From Nakamurella alba (GTDB taxonomy: Bacteria > Actinomycetota > Actinomycetes > Mycobacteriales > Nakamurellaceae), in NCBI RefSeq assembly GCF_009707545.1, contig NZ_WLYK01000009.1, forward strand, positions 351,555 through 415,554: a DNA stretch of 64,000 bases, read 5' to 3'. The notes below the pieces were generated by a model. It saw only the letters and a list, made by a program, of their open reading frames with translations, had not been told where the DNA came from and did no database searches. Positions 32,219-40,876 of this stretch are shown here, in pieces. Each line of letters starts with the position of its first letter. Positions within the stretch are counted from its first letter, which is position 1. Position numbers and translations under genes: made by a program.

Positions 32219-32256
32219 GCCGGTGACGCTAGCAGCGGCGTACCGTCAGTGGCATG
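32216..32256. promoter_or_regulatory. Symmetric divergent leaderless promoter pair
   Basis: CATGCCGGTGACGCTA and TACCGTCAGTGGCATG form an inverted repeat (13 of 16 match) around 9 central bases. Each arm has TANCGT 7 bases from an outward-facing ATG, as expected for two leaderless promoters back to back. Confidence 0.55.
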
Positions 32257-32427
32257 GGTGACTCCGAGGAGACGACGACGCCGGACAACGGCCCGATCTC
32301 CCGCGCGCTCGAGGGACCGGAACTGCGCTGGCCGGAGGACAACGACACCTCCGAGGAGCCTGCGGACCGGCGCACCCCGAACCCGGGTGCCGTGTTCCTG
32401 ACCGGCCTGACGGTCCTGCCGCACTGA
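32254..32427 (+). CDS. Small acidic hypothetical protein (57 aa)
   Basis: A 57-residue acidic frame starting MGDSEETTTPDNGPISRALE and ending AVFLTGLTVLPH. It is too short for domain assignment. Support comes from the mirror-image leaderless promoter shared with the divergent HNH-like gene and from codon use with G/C-rich third positions. It ends 10 bases before the SGNH gene. Function unknown. Confidence 0.45.
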   Translation: MGDSEETTTPDNGPISRALEGPELRWPEDNDTSEEPADRRTPNPGAVFLTGLTVLPH

Positions 32428-32437
32428 CCCGCCGCCG

Positions 32438-33166
32438 ATGAACCCGCTGCTGCTCCCGGTCGTCGCGGCGCAGGGCATCCGGGTCCGCCGGACGACCGAG
32501 ATCCTGCCGGAGGCAAAGGGTCCGACCACCGGCCGGACGCCGGGGCGGGAGCCCGCGCTGCGACTTTCGGTGATCGGCGAATCCACTGCCGCAGGATGCG
32601 GAGCCGCCACCCACGAGCAGGCCTTCACAGGTGCGCTGGCGAGAGCGCTGTCCGGCAGGACCGGTCGGGCGGTGGAATGGCAGGTGCACGGCAGCAACGG
32701 GGCGACCGTGCGCCGGGTCCGCCACCAACTGCTGTCGCGCCTGGACGGCGAGGTCGACCTGGCGGTGCTGCTGGTCGGCGTCAACGACGTACTGCGCCGG
32801 CGGTCGGTGGCGGAGTGGTCCGCGGACCTGGCTGTGGTCCTCGACGGACTCGCGGGATCAGCGACAACGGTTGCCATGACGGGGATCCCGCCGTTCGCGG
32901 ACTTCCCCTCCCTCCCCCGTACCCTGGGCCGCTACCTCGGTGAACGCGCGAACGCACTCGACGACGCGGCCCGCCGCCTCTGCGGGACACGCGACCGCAC
33001 GTTCTGGATCGGTGCCGCACACCTGCTCCCGTCGGATCCGGGCTTCTTCGCCCGGGACGGCTTCCATCCCTCCGCCCAGGGGTACGAGCAGTGGGCCGGA
33101 GCGGTCGCCGGCGAGTTGTCCACACCGACGGGAAAACAACTGGGGCAGCGGCTTTCCGGCAGCTAG
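32438..33166 (+). CDS. SGNH/GDSL-family hydrolase
   Basis: A 242-residue esterase-like protein: block I LSVIGESTAAGCGA (Ser nucleophile within GES, a variant of GDS), block II region with HGSNGATVRRV, block III LLVGVNDVL, and block V DGFHPSAQGYEQWAG with catalytic Asp and His. No signal peptide is obvious, so it is probably cytoplasmic. The N-terminal 40 residues are poorly conserved and the start at 32438 has no clear ribosome site. Its TAG stop forms part of the putative -10 of rtcB. Confidence 0.82.
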   Translation: MNPLLLPVVAAQGIRVRRTTEILPEAKGPTTGRTPGREPALRLSVIGESTAAGCGAATHEQAFTGALARALSGRTGRAVEWQVHGSNGATVRRVRHQLLSRLDGEVDLAVLLVGVNDVLRRRSVAEWSADLAVVLDGLAGSATTVAMTGIPPFADFPSLPRTLGRYLGERANALDDAARRLCGTRDRTFWIGAAHLLPSDPGFFARDGFHPSAQGYEQWAGAVAGELSTPTGKQLGQRLSGS

Positions 33167-33176
33167 AGTTCTCGCC

Positions 33177-34352
33177 GTGCCGAACAAGATCACTCCGAAG
33201 CTCCTGTCGTGGGCCTCCATCCTGGAGGACAACACCCGCGCACAGGCGGAGACCGCTGCCCGGATGCCGTTCATCGCACCGCACATCGCTCTCATGCCCG
33301 ATGCCCACCTGGGCAAGGGCGCCACCGTCGGCTCGGTCATCCCGACCGACGGTGCGATCATCCCTGCCGCCGTCGGTGTCGACATCGGTTGCGGCATGAT
33401 CGCCGTGCGGAGCCAGTTCACCGCGGACGAGGTGCGTTCCGCCGCAACGCTGTCCGGCCTGCGGCAGTCGATCGAGCGGTCGGTGCCGTTGTCCGCCGGG
33501 CATCACAACTCCCGGATGACCGATACGGCAACGGCTTTCGCCGACGAGCTGACGGAGCTGGCGGACGGGGCCGGATTCGACCCGGCCCGGTACGCCAAGG
33601 GGTGGCGGCTGCAGCTCGGTTCGCTGGGCTCGGGCAACCACTTCATCGAGGTGACGGTGGACGAGACCGACCGGGTGTGGCTGTTCCTGCACTCGGGCTC
33701 GCGGGGTGTCGGCAACAGGATCGCGCAGCGGCACATCGCTGTCGCGCAGGACTGGTGCCGGCGGTGGTTCGTCAACCTGCCCGACCCCGACCTGGCGTAC
33801 CTCGTCGAGGGGACGGCCGAGTTCGACCGGTACATCGCCGAGCTCCGGTGGGCGCAGCACTTCGCGCTGCTCAACCGGGCCGAGATGATGCACCGGGCGG
33901 TCGACGCACTGGCCCGGCACATGGGTCGGGCCGTCGAGCGGCTCGAGACCATCCAGTGCCACCACAACTACACGACCCGGGAGCAGCACCTCGGGCGGGA
34001 GGTGTGGCTGTCGCGGAAGGGTGCGATCGACGCTCACGAGGGCGTGTCCGGGCTGATCCCCGGATCGATGGGCACCGCCTCGTACGTCGTCACCGGCAAG
34101 GGCAACAAGGCCGCGCTCTGCTCGGCGCCGCACGGCGCCGGCCGGGCCTACGGCCGGAACGCCGCCCGGAAGGTGTTCACCCACGACGACCTGCGGGCCG
34201 CCATGGTGGGCATCGAGTACCGGGACACCGCGGCGTTCGTCGACGAGATCCCGCAGGCCTACAAGCCGATCGACCAGGTGATGGCCGACGCCGCCGATCT
34301 CGTCGAGATCCGGCACACCCTCCGGCAGATCGTGAACGTGAAGGGCGACTGA
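33177..34352 (+). CDS. rtcB: RtcB-family RNA-splicing ligase
   Basis: A 391-residue RtcB ligase, which seals 2',3'-cyclic phosphate RNA ends with 5'-OH ends using GTP and Mn2+. Metal-site and guanylylation motifs are all visible: PDAHLGKGATVG, VDIGCGMIAV (about 67-76), LGSGNHFIE (about 150-158), LHSGSRGVGN, CHHNYT (about 261-266), GSMGTASYVV and SAPHGAGRAYG with the histidine that takes GMP. The GTG at 33177 matches the family start. TAGAGT lies 7 bases upstream, so a leaderless mRNA is likely. A strong terminator follows. Confidence 0.95.
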   Translation: MPNKITPKLLSWASILEDNTRAQAETAARMPFIAPHIALMPDAHLGKGATVGSVIPTDGAIIPAAVGVDIGCGMIAVRSQFTADEVRSAATLSGLRQSIERSVPLSAGHHNSRMTDTATAFADELTELADGAGFDPARYAKGWRLQLGSLGSGNHFIEVTVDETDRVWLFLHSGSRGVGNRIAQRHIAVAQDWCRRWFVNLPDPDLAYLVEGTAEFDRYIAELRWAQHFALLNRAEMMHRAVDALARHMGRAVERLETIQCHHNYTTREQHLGREVWLSRKGAIDAHEGVSGLIPGSMGTASYVVTGKGNKAALCSAPHGAGRAYGRNAARKVFTHDDLRAAMVGIEYRDTAAFVDEIPQAYKPIDQVMADAADLVEIRHTLRQIVNVKGD

Positions 34353-34373
34353 GAGACGGCGTCCACGAGCAGG

Positions 34374-34421
34374 AAACGCGGCTGTCGGCCATTTCCCAGG
34401 TAGGTGGCCGACAGCGCGTTT
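34374..34421 (+). terminator. Hairpin terminator after rtcB
   Basis: A 17-bp stem with one bulged G (34374-34391 with 34405-34421) and a 13-base loop begins 22 bases after the rtcB stop. It is the strongest hairpin in this area. Confidence 0.75.
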
Positions 34422-34461
34422 GCGCATCACATCGCCGGACCGACGCTCTCGCCCAGGGCGA

Positions 34462-34843
34462 TCATGTTCCCTCACTGTCACGGAATTCGGCACCCCGCTC
34501 TGCCGTGCCCTTGCTCGGATAGTTGCCGTCGATCAGGGCGATTCCTTCGACAGTTGACAAGCCGGGCAGGTCGTAGTTCTCGAACACGACTCCCCGTGAC
34601 CTGAGTTCAGTCACTGTGAAGTCCAGATCATCGACTGTGAAGGCGATCTGGGTGAATCGACCTTGGGATCCCCCGGTGGATTCAAAGAGGCAGAATTCCG
34701 TCCCGGCCATCAGATACCTGAGTCCACCGGCCCGCACCTCGACCGGTTGGAGTCCAGTTTCTCGACGTAGAACCGGCGGGCACGTTCCAGGTCCTGGGCA
34801 GAAGCCGGACTGCGACCATCTTTGCATCGCTCAAACCGCTCAT
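34462..34843 (-). pseudogene. VOC-family gene broken by two frameshifts
   Basis: Three frames in sequence rebuild one VOC protein: MSGLSDAKMVAV from the ATG at 34843, then AQDLERARRFYVEKL in a second frame (near 34760-34810), then GLQPVEVRAGGLRYLMAG to the stop at 34462 in a third frame (the part FTQIAFTVDDLDFTVTELRS is typical VOC). Its ATG overlaps the SnoaL-like gene stop (ATGA), so it was once translated in that operon. Two indels in about 80 bases suggest decay, unless they are assembly errors. Confidence 0.78.
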
Positions 34844-35295
34844 CGGTCAACTCCCGTTCCTGCTCCGGGCTCAGGTCGGAGTCCGGTCATCGCCAAGCCA
34901 CTCCCGGGATTGAACGGATCGGATTGGTGGTCATGGACGATCAACCATCTGCCGTTACGTCTCTCGAGTCCGACGGTCGTGCGGAACCACATGTCGACCT
35001 CGGCCCCTGTCTGCAGGGTGCCCGTCACGTGACTGATCATGTGAGCGAAGGCCACCGATTCTCCGGTCGAGATGTGCACCTCGACGTTCTCCCACCCTGG
35101 GTAGCCTTCATACGTACCCAGCCATTCGGCGAGCCGCCGGCGTACTGCTTCACGACCGTGATGTCTGAGCGGAACGACCACGTCAAACAGCACGACATCG
35201 TCTGCGACGTCGATGAGCATGGAGTCGAGATCCCCCCGGGACGCGGCCATCGCGCGCCTTCCGACCAGTGCATCGATCATTCCTTTGTTGTCCAT
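34840..35295 (-). CDS. SnoaL-like/DUF4440-type polyketide-cyclase-fold protein
   Basis: A 151-residue protein of the NTF2-like SnoaL fold: MIDALVGRRAMAASRGDLDSM at the N-terminus, DVVLFDVVVPLRHHGREAVRR in the middle, and the terminal WFRTTVGLERRNGRWLIVHDHQS. Such proteins are small isomerases, cyclases or unknown enzymes. The start is uncertain: ATG 35295 follows GAAGGGG very closely. It lies divergent from the RibD-like gene and is followed by the broken VOC gene through an ATGA overlap. Confidence 0.78.
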   Translation of the reverse strand: MDNKGMIDALVGRRAMAASRGDLDSMLIDVADDVVLFDVVVPLRHHGREAVRRRLAEWLGTYEGYPGWENVEVHISTGESVAFAHMISHVTGTLQTGAEVDMWFRTTVGLERRNGRWLIVHDHQSDPFNPGSGLAMTGLRPEPGAGTGVDR

Positions 35296-35392
35296 GCCCC
35301 TTCGATTCCCATCTCTGCCCTTCTCGGCACCCGCTCGGCCGACGACGGCTCGATCTCTGGACATCCAGCAGTCTTGATGCGAAGGTTCGGGG

Positions 35393-35986
35393 ATGGGAAC
35401 GGTCATCGCGTCTGGCTCCATGTCCCTCGACGGCTACGTCGCCCTCGACGACAACACTGTCGGCCCCCTCTTCGACTGGTACGAGGCGGGGACGGTCGAG
35501 TGGGCCAATCACGGTGACGTCCCACCGTTCCACCTCACCACGGAAAGTGCCAAGTATCTGGAATGGACCCGCCACGTCGGAGCCGTGGTGGCCGGGAGAA
35601 ACACCTTTGACTTCACCGACGGTTGGAACGGTACCCACCCCTTCGGATGTCCGGTGGTCATCGCAACCCACGAGGCACCGACGGGTTGGGACCATCCCGG
35701 CTCGGAGAACTTCTCGTTCGTGACGGACGGCATCGAGGCGGTGATCGCCCGCGCGAGAGAGGTCGCGGGCAATAAGGACATCGCGGTCACAGCAGGCGAG
35801 GTGGCCACGCAGGCCGTCCGGGCGGGGCTGATCGACGAGATCCGCGTCGACCTCGTGCCCGTTCTTCTGGGCAGGGGGAGGCCCTTCTTCACAACCGATC
35901 CGTCGAACGCACTCCTACTGCAGGATCCGATCGAGGCGATCACGGCCAAGCGGGTCGTCCACCTGCGATTCGCGATCCAACGCTAG
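35393..35986 (+). CDS. Dihydrofolate reductase/RibD C-terminal-like family protein
   Basis: A 197-residue protein beginning VIASGSMSLDGYVALDDNTV, the actinomycete RibD_C/DHFR-like reductase start. It has TRHVGAVVAGRNTFDF with the nucleotide-binding arginine region, VTAGEVATQAVRAGLIDEI and VPVLLGRGRPFF. Probably an NADPH-dependent reductase of unknown substrate. The ATG at 35393 follows GAAGG by 7 bases. A hairpin follows between it and the convergent tRNA gene. Confidence 0.88.
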   Translation: MGTVIASGSMSLDGYVALDDNTVGPLFDWYEAGTVEWANHGDVPPFHLTTESAKYLEWTRHVGAVVAGRNTFDFTDGWNGTHPFGCPVVIATHEAPTGWDHPGSENFSFVTDGIEAVIARAREVAGNKDIAVTAGEVATQAVRAGLIDEIRVDLVPVLLGRGRPFFTTDPSNALLLQDPIEAITAKRVVHLRFAIQR

Positions 35987-36011
35987 AAGTCGTCCGTAGG
36001 TCGAACGGCCG

Positions 36012-36052
36012 AGGGCCGGATCAGAGGGCATTCAGCGCTCCGATCCGGCCCT
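36012..36052. terminator. Bidirectional hairpin between the RibD-like gene and tRNA-Pro
   Basis: Perfect 11-bp stem AGGGCCGGATC/GATCCGGCCCT (36012-36022, 36042-36052) with a 19-base loop. It lies after the plus-strand gene and after the 3' end of the minus-strand tRNA, so it may serve both. Confidence 0.6.
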
Positions 36053-36063
36053 TCGCCGTGCCG

Positions 36064-36137
<74 letters not shown>

Positions 36138-36165
36138 GCCACCCGGTCTCCCGGGCCCGACCATG

Positions 36166-36969
36166 TTACCGCAGCGTCCGGGCGAACCACGCCACCGCGA
36201 GCCGGTCCACCTCGGCCGTGGCCGGCCACTGCGGCGCCGGTTCCAGCCCGGGCTCGTCGGCCAGCGCGTGGCCGAGGCCGGCCACGATGTCGGTCCGAGC
36301 GCGGTCGCCGAGAGCGGCGGTGAACGCGGCCGCGGACTCCGCGAACTCGGGCTCGTCCTGCGCCCCTACCACCGTGAGAACCTCGGCCGAAGCAGGGATC
36401 TCACCCACCCGCGCCACCAGGTCCATCCGGTCCGCCACGGCATCGGACTCGGCCGACCACGGGTACTCGACGCCGTACTGCCGCCCCGTCGCGGCCACCG
36501 CCGCGCGCAGCTGGACGATCGGCGAGACCAGCACAGCGCTGACCGCCTTCATCGCCGGGTCGAGCAGCAACTGCCCCGCCACCGCCGACCCCTGGGACCC
36601 GCCGAGCAGGCCGACCGGCCCGTCGCCGATGCCGTGCGCCGCCTTCACCGCGGCCAGCGCTGCCGGCGCCTCGGCCACCGCCTGGTCGGTGATCGGCCCC
36701 TGCAGGTTCATCACGGCGTCCTCGTAGCCGAGCCGCATCAGCTCGTCCATGCCACCCTCGGGCAGCCGCGACCCGCTCATCGGCAGCTGGAAGTAGATCC
36801 GCCAGGCGTCCAGCCCGGCCAGCGGCAGCGCCGCGGCGAAGGCCGCGGCTGTGCGCGGGGAGTCCATCAGGTGCCAGGCGAGCACCACCGGCGCGGCCGG
36901 ATCGCCGGAGATCGGCGGCACCAGCACGTACGGAACCCCTGCGGCCACACCCTGGATCGTCTCGCTCAT
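36166..36969 (-). CDS. Alpha/beta hydrolase (dienelactone-hydrolase-like)
   Basis: A 267-residue hydrolase with nucleophile elbow GLLGGSQGSAVAG (about 128-140), acidic residue region TVVGAQDEPEF (about 210-220) and catalytic histidine GLGHALADEPG (about 240-250). PVVLAWHLMDSPRTAAAFAA carries the oxyanion strand. The substrate is probably an ester or lactone. ATG 36969 follows GAGGAG by 7 bases; the long upstream frame crosses the operator. It is divergent from a TetR gene with a 40-bp palindromic operator between. Confidence 0.85.
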   Translation of the reverse strand: MSETIQGVAAGVPYVLVPPISGDPAAPVVLAWHLMDSPRTAAAFAAALPLAGLDAWRIYFQLPMSGSRLPEGGMDELMRLGYEDAVMNLQGPITDQAVAEAPAALAAVKAAHGIGDGPVGLLGGSQGSAVAGQLLLDPAMKAVSAVLVSPIVQLRAAVAATGRQYGVEYPWSAESDAVADRMDLVARVGEIPASAEVLTVVGAQDEPEFAESAAAFTAALGDRARTDIVAGLGHALADEPGLEPAPQWPATAEVDRLAVAWFARTLR

Positions 36970-36991
36970 GACGTTCTCCTCACCTCGACTG

Positions 36992-37031
36992 AACTGTACG
37001 TCGTCCAATTTATACTGGACGTTGTACAGTT
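36992..37031. promoter_or_regulatory. 40-bp palindromic TetR operator between hydrolase and TetR genes
   Basis: AACTGTACGTCGTCC (36992-37006) and GGACGTTGTACAGTT (37017-37031) form 15-bp arms matching at 13 positions, around a 10-base centre. The centre contains TATACT (37011-37016), a good -10 for the TetR gene. Binding would block both divergent promoters. Confidence 0.8.
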
Positions 37032-37037
37032 GCAAGC

Positions 37038-37628
37038 ATGGGTGCCCGCGGACCCGGCCAACGGGCCGGACTGACCACACGGACGGTGCTGGACGCCGCG
37101 CTGCTGCTGATCGACGAGCAGGGCGGCGGCCCGGCGGCACTGACCATGCGCGCGCTGGCCGAACGGCTCGGTGTCCGGCCCAACACCATCTACAGCCACG
37201 TCGCGAACAAGGACGACCTGGTCGACCTGCTGCTCGACGACCTGCTGACCCGGATTCCGCTGCCCGACCCGGAGGCCGCCGATCCCGCCGACGAGCTCGA
37301 GCGGGTCATGCTCGACACCTACCGGGTGCTGCTCCAGCACCCCGACTGGGTGCCGTCGTTCCTGCAGCGGCAGGGTTCCCGCGGACCGGCGGCCCGCGCA
37401 CTGGGCGAGGGCATGCACCTGCTGCTGGCCCGGACCGGCGTGCCGGCGGAGGACCGGCAGGAGGTGGTCCGGGTGCTCATCGTGCACACCATCGGTGCGG
37501 CGGCGTTCGCTGCGCCGGCCTCCCAGGTCCCACAGGACCTGCTGGACAACGGGTTCCGGCGCAGCCTGGGGTGGCTGATCAGCGGGGCGACTCAGCGGCC
37601 GCGGCGGAGCTCGACCAGCACCTCGTAG
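37038..37628 (+). CDS. TetR-family regulator (TetR_C type) divergent from the hydrolase
   Basis: A 196-residue regulator with TetR helix-turn-helix (about 10-58; TMRALAERLGVRPNTIYSHVANKDDL) and a C-terminal TetR_C-like helical domain (LLDDLL, YRVLLQHPDWVP). Classic TetR proteins of this subclass control divergent export or degradation genes. The ATG at 37038 sits 7 bases beyond the operator. Its 3' end overlaps the convergent rlmC gene by 37 bases (37592-37628). Ligand unknown. Confidence 0.88.
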   Translation: MGARGPGQRAGLTTRTVLDAALLLIDEQGGGPAALTMRALAERLGVRPNTIYSHVANKDDLVDLLLDDLLTRIPLPDPEAADPADELERVMLDTYRVLLQHPDWVPSFLQRQGSRGPAARALGEGMHLLLARTGVPAEDRQEVVRVLIVHTIGAAAFAAPASQVPQDLLDNGFRRSLGWLISGATQRPRRSSTSTS

Positions 37629-38722
37629 TGCGTCGTCTGCGGGAACATGTCCAGCACCCGCGCCCGCACCGGGCGCAGCGCCGGCATGGCCGCCAGGTCG
37701 CGGGCGAGAGTGACCGCGTTGCAACTGGAGTACAGCACCGACCGGATCCCCGATCCCTGCAGCCACCCGGCCAGCTCCGGGCCGATGCCCCGCCGGGGCG
37801 GATTCACCACCACCAGGTCCGGGCGCTGCTCACGGCGGGAGCCGAGCGCGAACGCGGTGGCGTCGCCGACCTCGAACCGCAGCGACCCGGGACGCTCGCG
37901 AGCACTGATCAGCGCCGACCCGATGGCTTCCTCGCTGCTCTCCACGCCGACCACCGTGCGGCCGGCAGCGGCCAGGTGCAGCGCGAATCCGCCGACGCCG
38001 CAATAGAGATCCCAGACCGACCGGGGCGCGAGATCCCCGGCCCACTCGGTCGCCTGCCGGTACAGCTCGGTGGCCACCACCGTGTTGGTCTGGAAGAAGC
38101 TGCGGGCCCGCAGGTGCAGCACCACCTCACCGGTGCGCATCGGCAGCGAGTCCTGCTCGGTCAACGGCAGGTCGACCGGGCCCTCGAACACCGCCTTGTG
38201 CTCCGGCTGCAGGTTCACCGAGACCACCGTGACCTGCGGCAGCGCATCGAGCAGGGACGGCAGGTGCTTACGGATCCGGGACACCGACTCCTGCGAGCGC
38301 AGCACGAAACGGACCGCGAGCTCCCCGTCCGGGGATTCGGTGAGCAGCAGGTACTTCAGCTCACCGCGGCGCTCCGGCACCGAGTACGGCTGCAGCCGGG
38401 CGGTGGTGACGAAGGTCGCCAGGGCCGGGAACACCGCCCGGATGCCGGGCGAGCAGATCCCGCAGCCGGTGAGATCCACTCCCCCACCGGCGGTGTCGAG
38501 GATGCCGATGGTCGGGGCGTCGACCGTCCCGCCGACCACCATCTTCGCCTTGTTGCGGTAGCCGCTCTCCGGGCCGGAGAACGGCGGCAGCCACTCGATC
38601 CCCGGGAAACCGGCGAGCAGATCCTGCGCGTGCCGGTGCTTCTCGGCCAGCTGGTCGGGATACGCCCGCCCCATCCAGGTGCAGGAAAGGCAGACCTCCG
38701 CGTCGAAGTACCCGCACTGCAC
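37592..38722 (-). CDS. rlmC: 23S rRNA (uracil-C5)-methyltransferase RlmC-like (TrmA/RlmC/RlmD family)
   Basis: A 376-residue SAM-dependent RNA methyltransferase. An N-terminal Fe-S cysteine cluster (CGYFDAEVCLSC, plus GCGIC near 90) precedes SAM motif I VWDLYCGVGGFALHL (about 240), VVNPPRRGIG (about 300) and SSCNAVTLARDL with the nucleophilic cysteine (about 330). RlmC methylates U747 of 23S rRNA; RlmC is assigned rather than RlmD or TrmA from the Cys spacing and the lack of a TRAM domain, which remains an inference. GTG start, one base after the der stop. Confidence 0.85.
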   Translation of the reverse strand: MQCGYFDAEVCLSCTWMGRAYPDQLAEKHRHAQDLLAGFPGIEWLPPFSGPESGYRNKAKMVVGGTVDAPTIGILDTAGGGVDLTGCGICSPGIRAVFPALATFVTTARLQPYSVPERRGELKYLLLTESPDGELAVRFVLRSQESVSRIRKHLPSLLDALPQVTVVSVNLQPEHKAVFEGPVDLPLTEQDSLPMRTGEVVLHLRARSFFQTNTVVATELYRQATEWAGDLAPRSVWDLYCGVGGFALHLAAAGRTVVGVESSEEAIGSALISARERPGSLRFEVGDATAFALGSRREQRPDLVVVNPPRRGIGPELAGWLQGSGIRSVLYSSCNAVTLARDLAAMPALRPVRARVLDMFPQTTHYEVLVELRRGR

Positions 38723-38723
38723 G

Positions 38724-40178
38724 TCAGCGCCGCCGGTCCGGGGCCTTCTTCTCGCGCACCCGCACGTTGATCCGGATCGGCGAGCCGGAGAACCCGAAGT
38801 CCTCGCGCAGCCGGCGCTCGATGAAGCGCCGGTAGCCCGCCTCCAGGAACCCGGAGGTGAAGAGCACGAAGGTCGGCGGCCGGTGCGAGGCCTGTGTCGC
38901 GAACAGCACCTTCGGCTGCTTGCCGCCGCGCACCGGCGGCGGGGTGCCCTGGATGAGCTCCTTCAGCCAGGTGTTCAGCCGGCCGGTCGGGATGCGCCGG
39001 TCCCACGACTCCAGCGAGGTCCGCAGCGCCGGTGCGAGCCGGTGCACCCCGCGCCCGGTCTTCGCCGAGATGTTGATCCGCTCCGCCCACGGCACCCGGA
39101 CCAGGTCCCGCTCCAGTTCGCGGTCGCTGTCCGACCGCCGGTCGGCGTCCACCAGGTCGGCCTTGTTCATGGCGATCACCAGGGCCCGGCCGGACTCGAT
39201 CACCATCGAGATCACCCGCTGGTCCTGCTCGGCCATCGGCTCCGCCGAGTCCACCAGCACGATGGCCACCTCGGCGGCCTCCAGTGCCGACTGGGTGCGC
39301 AGCGAGGCGTAGAACTCCATGCCCTTGGCCTGGTTCACCCGGCGCCGCAGACCTGCGGTGTCCACGAAACGCCAGAGCTCGCCGTCCAACTCGACCAACG
39401 AGTCGACCGGGTCGACCGTCGTGCCGGCCACCGCGTCGACCACCGACCGCGACTCGCCGGTCAGCTTGTTCAACAGCGAGGACTTCCCGACGTTCGGCTT
39501 GCCGAGCAGCGCCACCCGGCGCGGCCCCTGCGACCCGCCGAGCAGCTCGGTGGGTGCGGTCGGCATCACCTCGAGGATCTTGTCCAGCAGGTCACCCGAC
39601 CCGCGACCGTGCAGCGCGGACAGCGGGAACGGCTCGCCCAGTCCGAGGTTCCACAGCAGCGCGGCGTCGGCCATGGTGCGCTCGTCGTCGACCTTGTTGG
39701 CGACCAGCACCACCGGCTTCTTCGAACGGCGCAGCACCCGGGCGATCGCCTCGTCCACCGCGGTCGCGCCGACCATCGCGTCGACGACCACCACCACCGC
39801 GTCCGTGGTCTCCATCGCCCGCTCCGCCTGCTGCGCCACCGCGATCTGCAGGCCCTCGGGATCCGGCTCCCAGCCCCCGGTGTCGACGACGACGAAGCGG
39901 CGGCCGTTCCACAGCGCGTCGTAGGACACCCGGTCCCGGGTGACACCGGGCTTGTCCTGCACGACCGCCTCACGACGACCGATCAGCCGGTTCACCAGTG
40001 TCGACTTGCCGACGTTGGGCCGGCCGACGACGGCGACGGTCGGCACGTAGGCGGCCTCGCCGCCGGCCTCGTCCGAGGGGTCGAAGCCGTCGTCCTCCCA
40101 GCCGGTGAACTCGCCCTCGTCCGACCAGGTGCCGTCCATCGGCTCGAGAGAGCCTGCGGACCAGTCATTCTCGCTCAT
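38724..40178 (-). CDS. der: Ribosome assembly GTPase Der (EngA)
   Basis: A 484-residue double-GTPase. GTPase 1 has [15 protein letters not shown] (about 50-64) and DTGGWEPD; GTPase 2 has [15 protein letters not shown] (about 224-238), [13 protein letters not shown] and ISAKTGRG; the KH-like domain ends in [11 protein letters not shown]. Der acts in 50S subunit assembly. A 45-residue acidic N-terminal extension is common in actinomycetes. AGGAGGAAAG lies just before the ATG at 40178. Confidence 0.97.
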   Translation of the reverse strand: MSENDWSAGSLEPMDGTWSDEGEFTGWEDDGFDPSDEAGGEAAYVPTVAVVGRPNVGKSTLVNRLIGRREAVVQDKPGVTRDRVSYDALWNGRRFVVVDTGGWEPDPEGLQIAVAQQAERAMETTDAVVVVVDAMVGATAVDEAIARVLRRSKKPVVLVANKVDDERTMADAALLWNLGLGEPFPLSALHGRGSGDLLDKILEVMPTAPTELLGGSQGPRRVALLGKPNVGKSSLLNKLTGESRSVVDAVAGTTVDPVDSLVELDGELWRFVDTAGLRRRVNQAKGMEFYASLRTQSALEAAEVAIVLVDSAEPMAEQDQRVISMVIESGRALVIAMNKADLVDADRRSDSDRELERDLVRVPWAERINISAKTGRGVHRLAPALRTSLESWDRRIPTGRLNTWLKELIQGTPPPVRGGKQPKVLFATQASHRPPTFVLFTSGFLEAGYRRFIERRLREDFGFSGSPIRINVRVREKKAPDRRR

Positions 40179-40189
40179 CTTTCCTCCTG

Positions 40190-40876
40190 CTACCGGGCGG
40201 CCAGCAGGCCGTCGAGTTCCCGGACGGTGGCCGCGAGCTTCTCGCGGACCTGGTCCGTCGCCGCGGCGACCGCGACCTTGCCGGCACCCTGCGGGACCGG
40301 GAACGGGTCACCGATGAGCACCGAGACGGTGGGACGGAAGCGGCGGCGGGACCCGGCCGGGCGCTGCACCCCGCGCAGGGCCACCGGGAGCACGACCGCG
40401 CCCGACCGGGCGGCCAGCCAGCCGGCGCCGCTGAACACGTGCTCGACGTTGCCGTCGCCGCGGGTGCCCTCGGGGAACAGCCCGATCACGCCGCCGGCGC
40501 GCAACTGCGCCAACGCGGCCAGCATCACCTCGCGGCTGGGCACGTCACGGTCGATCGAGTACTGGCCGACGTTGCGCAGCAGCCAGCCCAGCGGGCCCTT
40601 GACCGCCTCGGCCTTGATCAGGAACGACACCCGGCGGGTGGGCACGGAGAAGAGCACCGCGCCGTCCATGAAGTTCATGTGGTTGGCGACCAGCAGCACC
40701 GGGCCGGTCGGCGGGATGCGTGCCCAGCCGGCCACCCGGACCCGGTACAGCAGGGTGTGCACGGTGATGCCGATCCGGCGGCCGCGGTCCATCCACCGAC
40801 CGTCGCTGTGCTCGGGGGTGGGGTCGTCGGCGCCGGGCAGCCGGAAGAACCGGCCCGGCCGGGTGAAACGGGTCAC
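40190..40876 (-). CDS. 1-Acylglycerol-3-phosphate acyltransferase family (PlsC-type)
   Basis: A 228-residue lysophospholipid acyltransferase. The catalytic H-x4-D is [12 protein letters not shown] (about 64-75) and the substrate motif is FPEGTRGDG (about 133-141). It transfers an acyl chain to a lysophosphatidate-like acceptor. The GTG at 40876 overlaps the cmk stop (GTGA). The same order of cmk, acyltransferase and der occurs in other actinomycetes. Confidence 0.88.
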   Translation of the reverse strand: MTRFTRPGRFFRLPGADDPTPEHSDGRWMDRGRRIGITVHTLLYRVRVAGWARIPPTGPVLLVANHMNFMDGAVLFSVPTRRVSFLIKAEAVKGPLGWLLRNVGQYSIDRDVPSREVMLAALAQLRAGGVIGLFPEGTRGDGNVEHVFSGAGWLAARSGAVVLPVALRGVQRPAGSRRRFRPTVSVLIGDPFPVPQGAGKVAVAAATDQVREKLAATVRELDGLLAAR

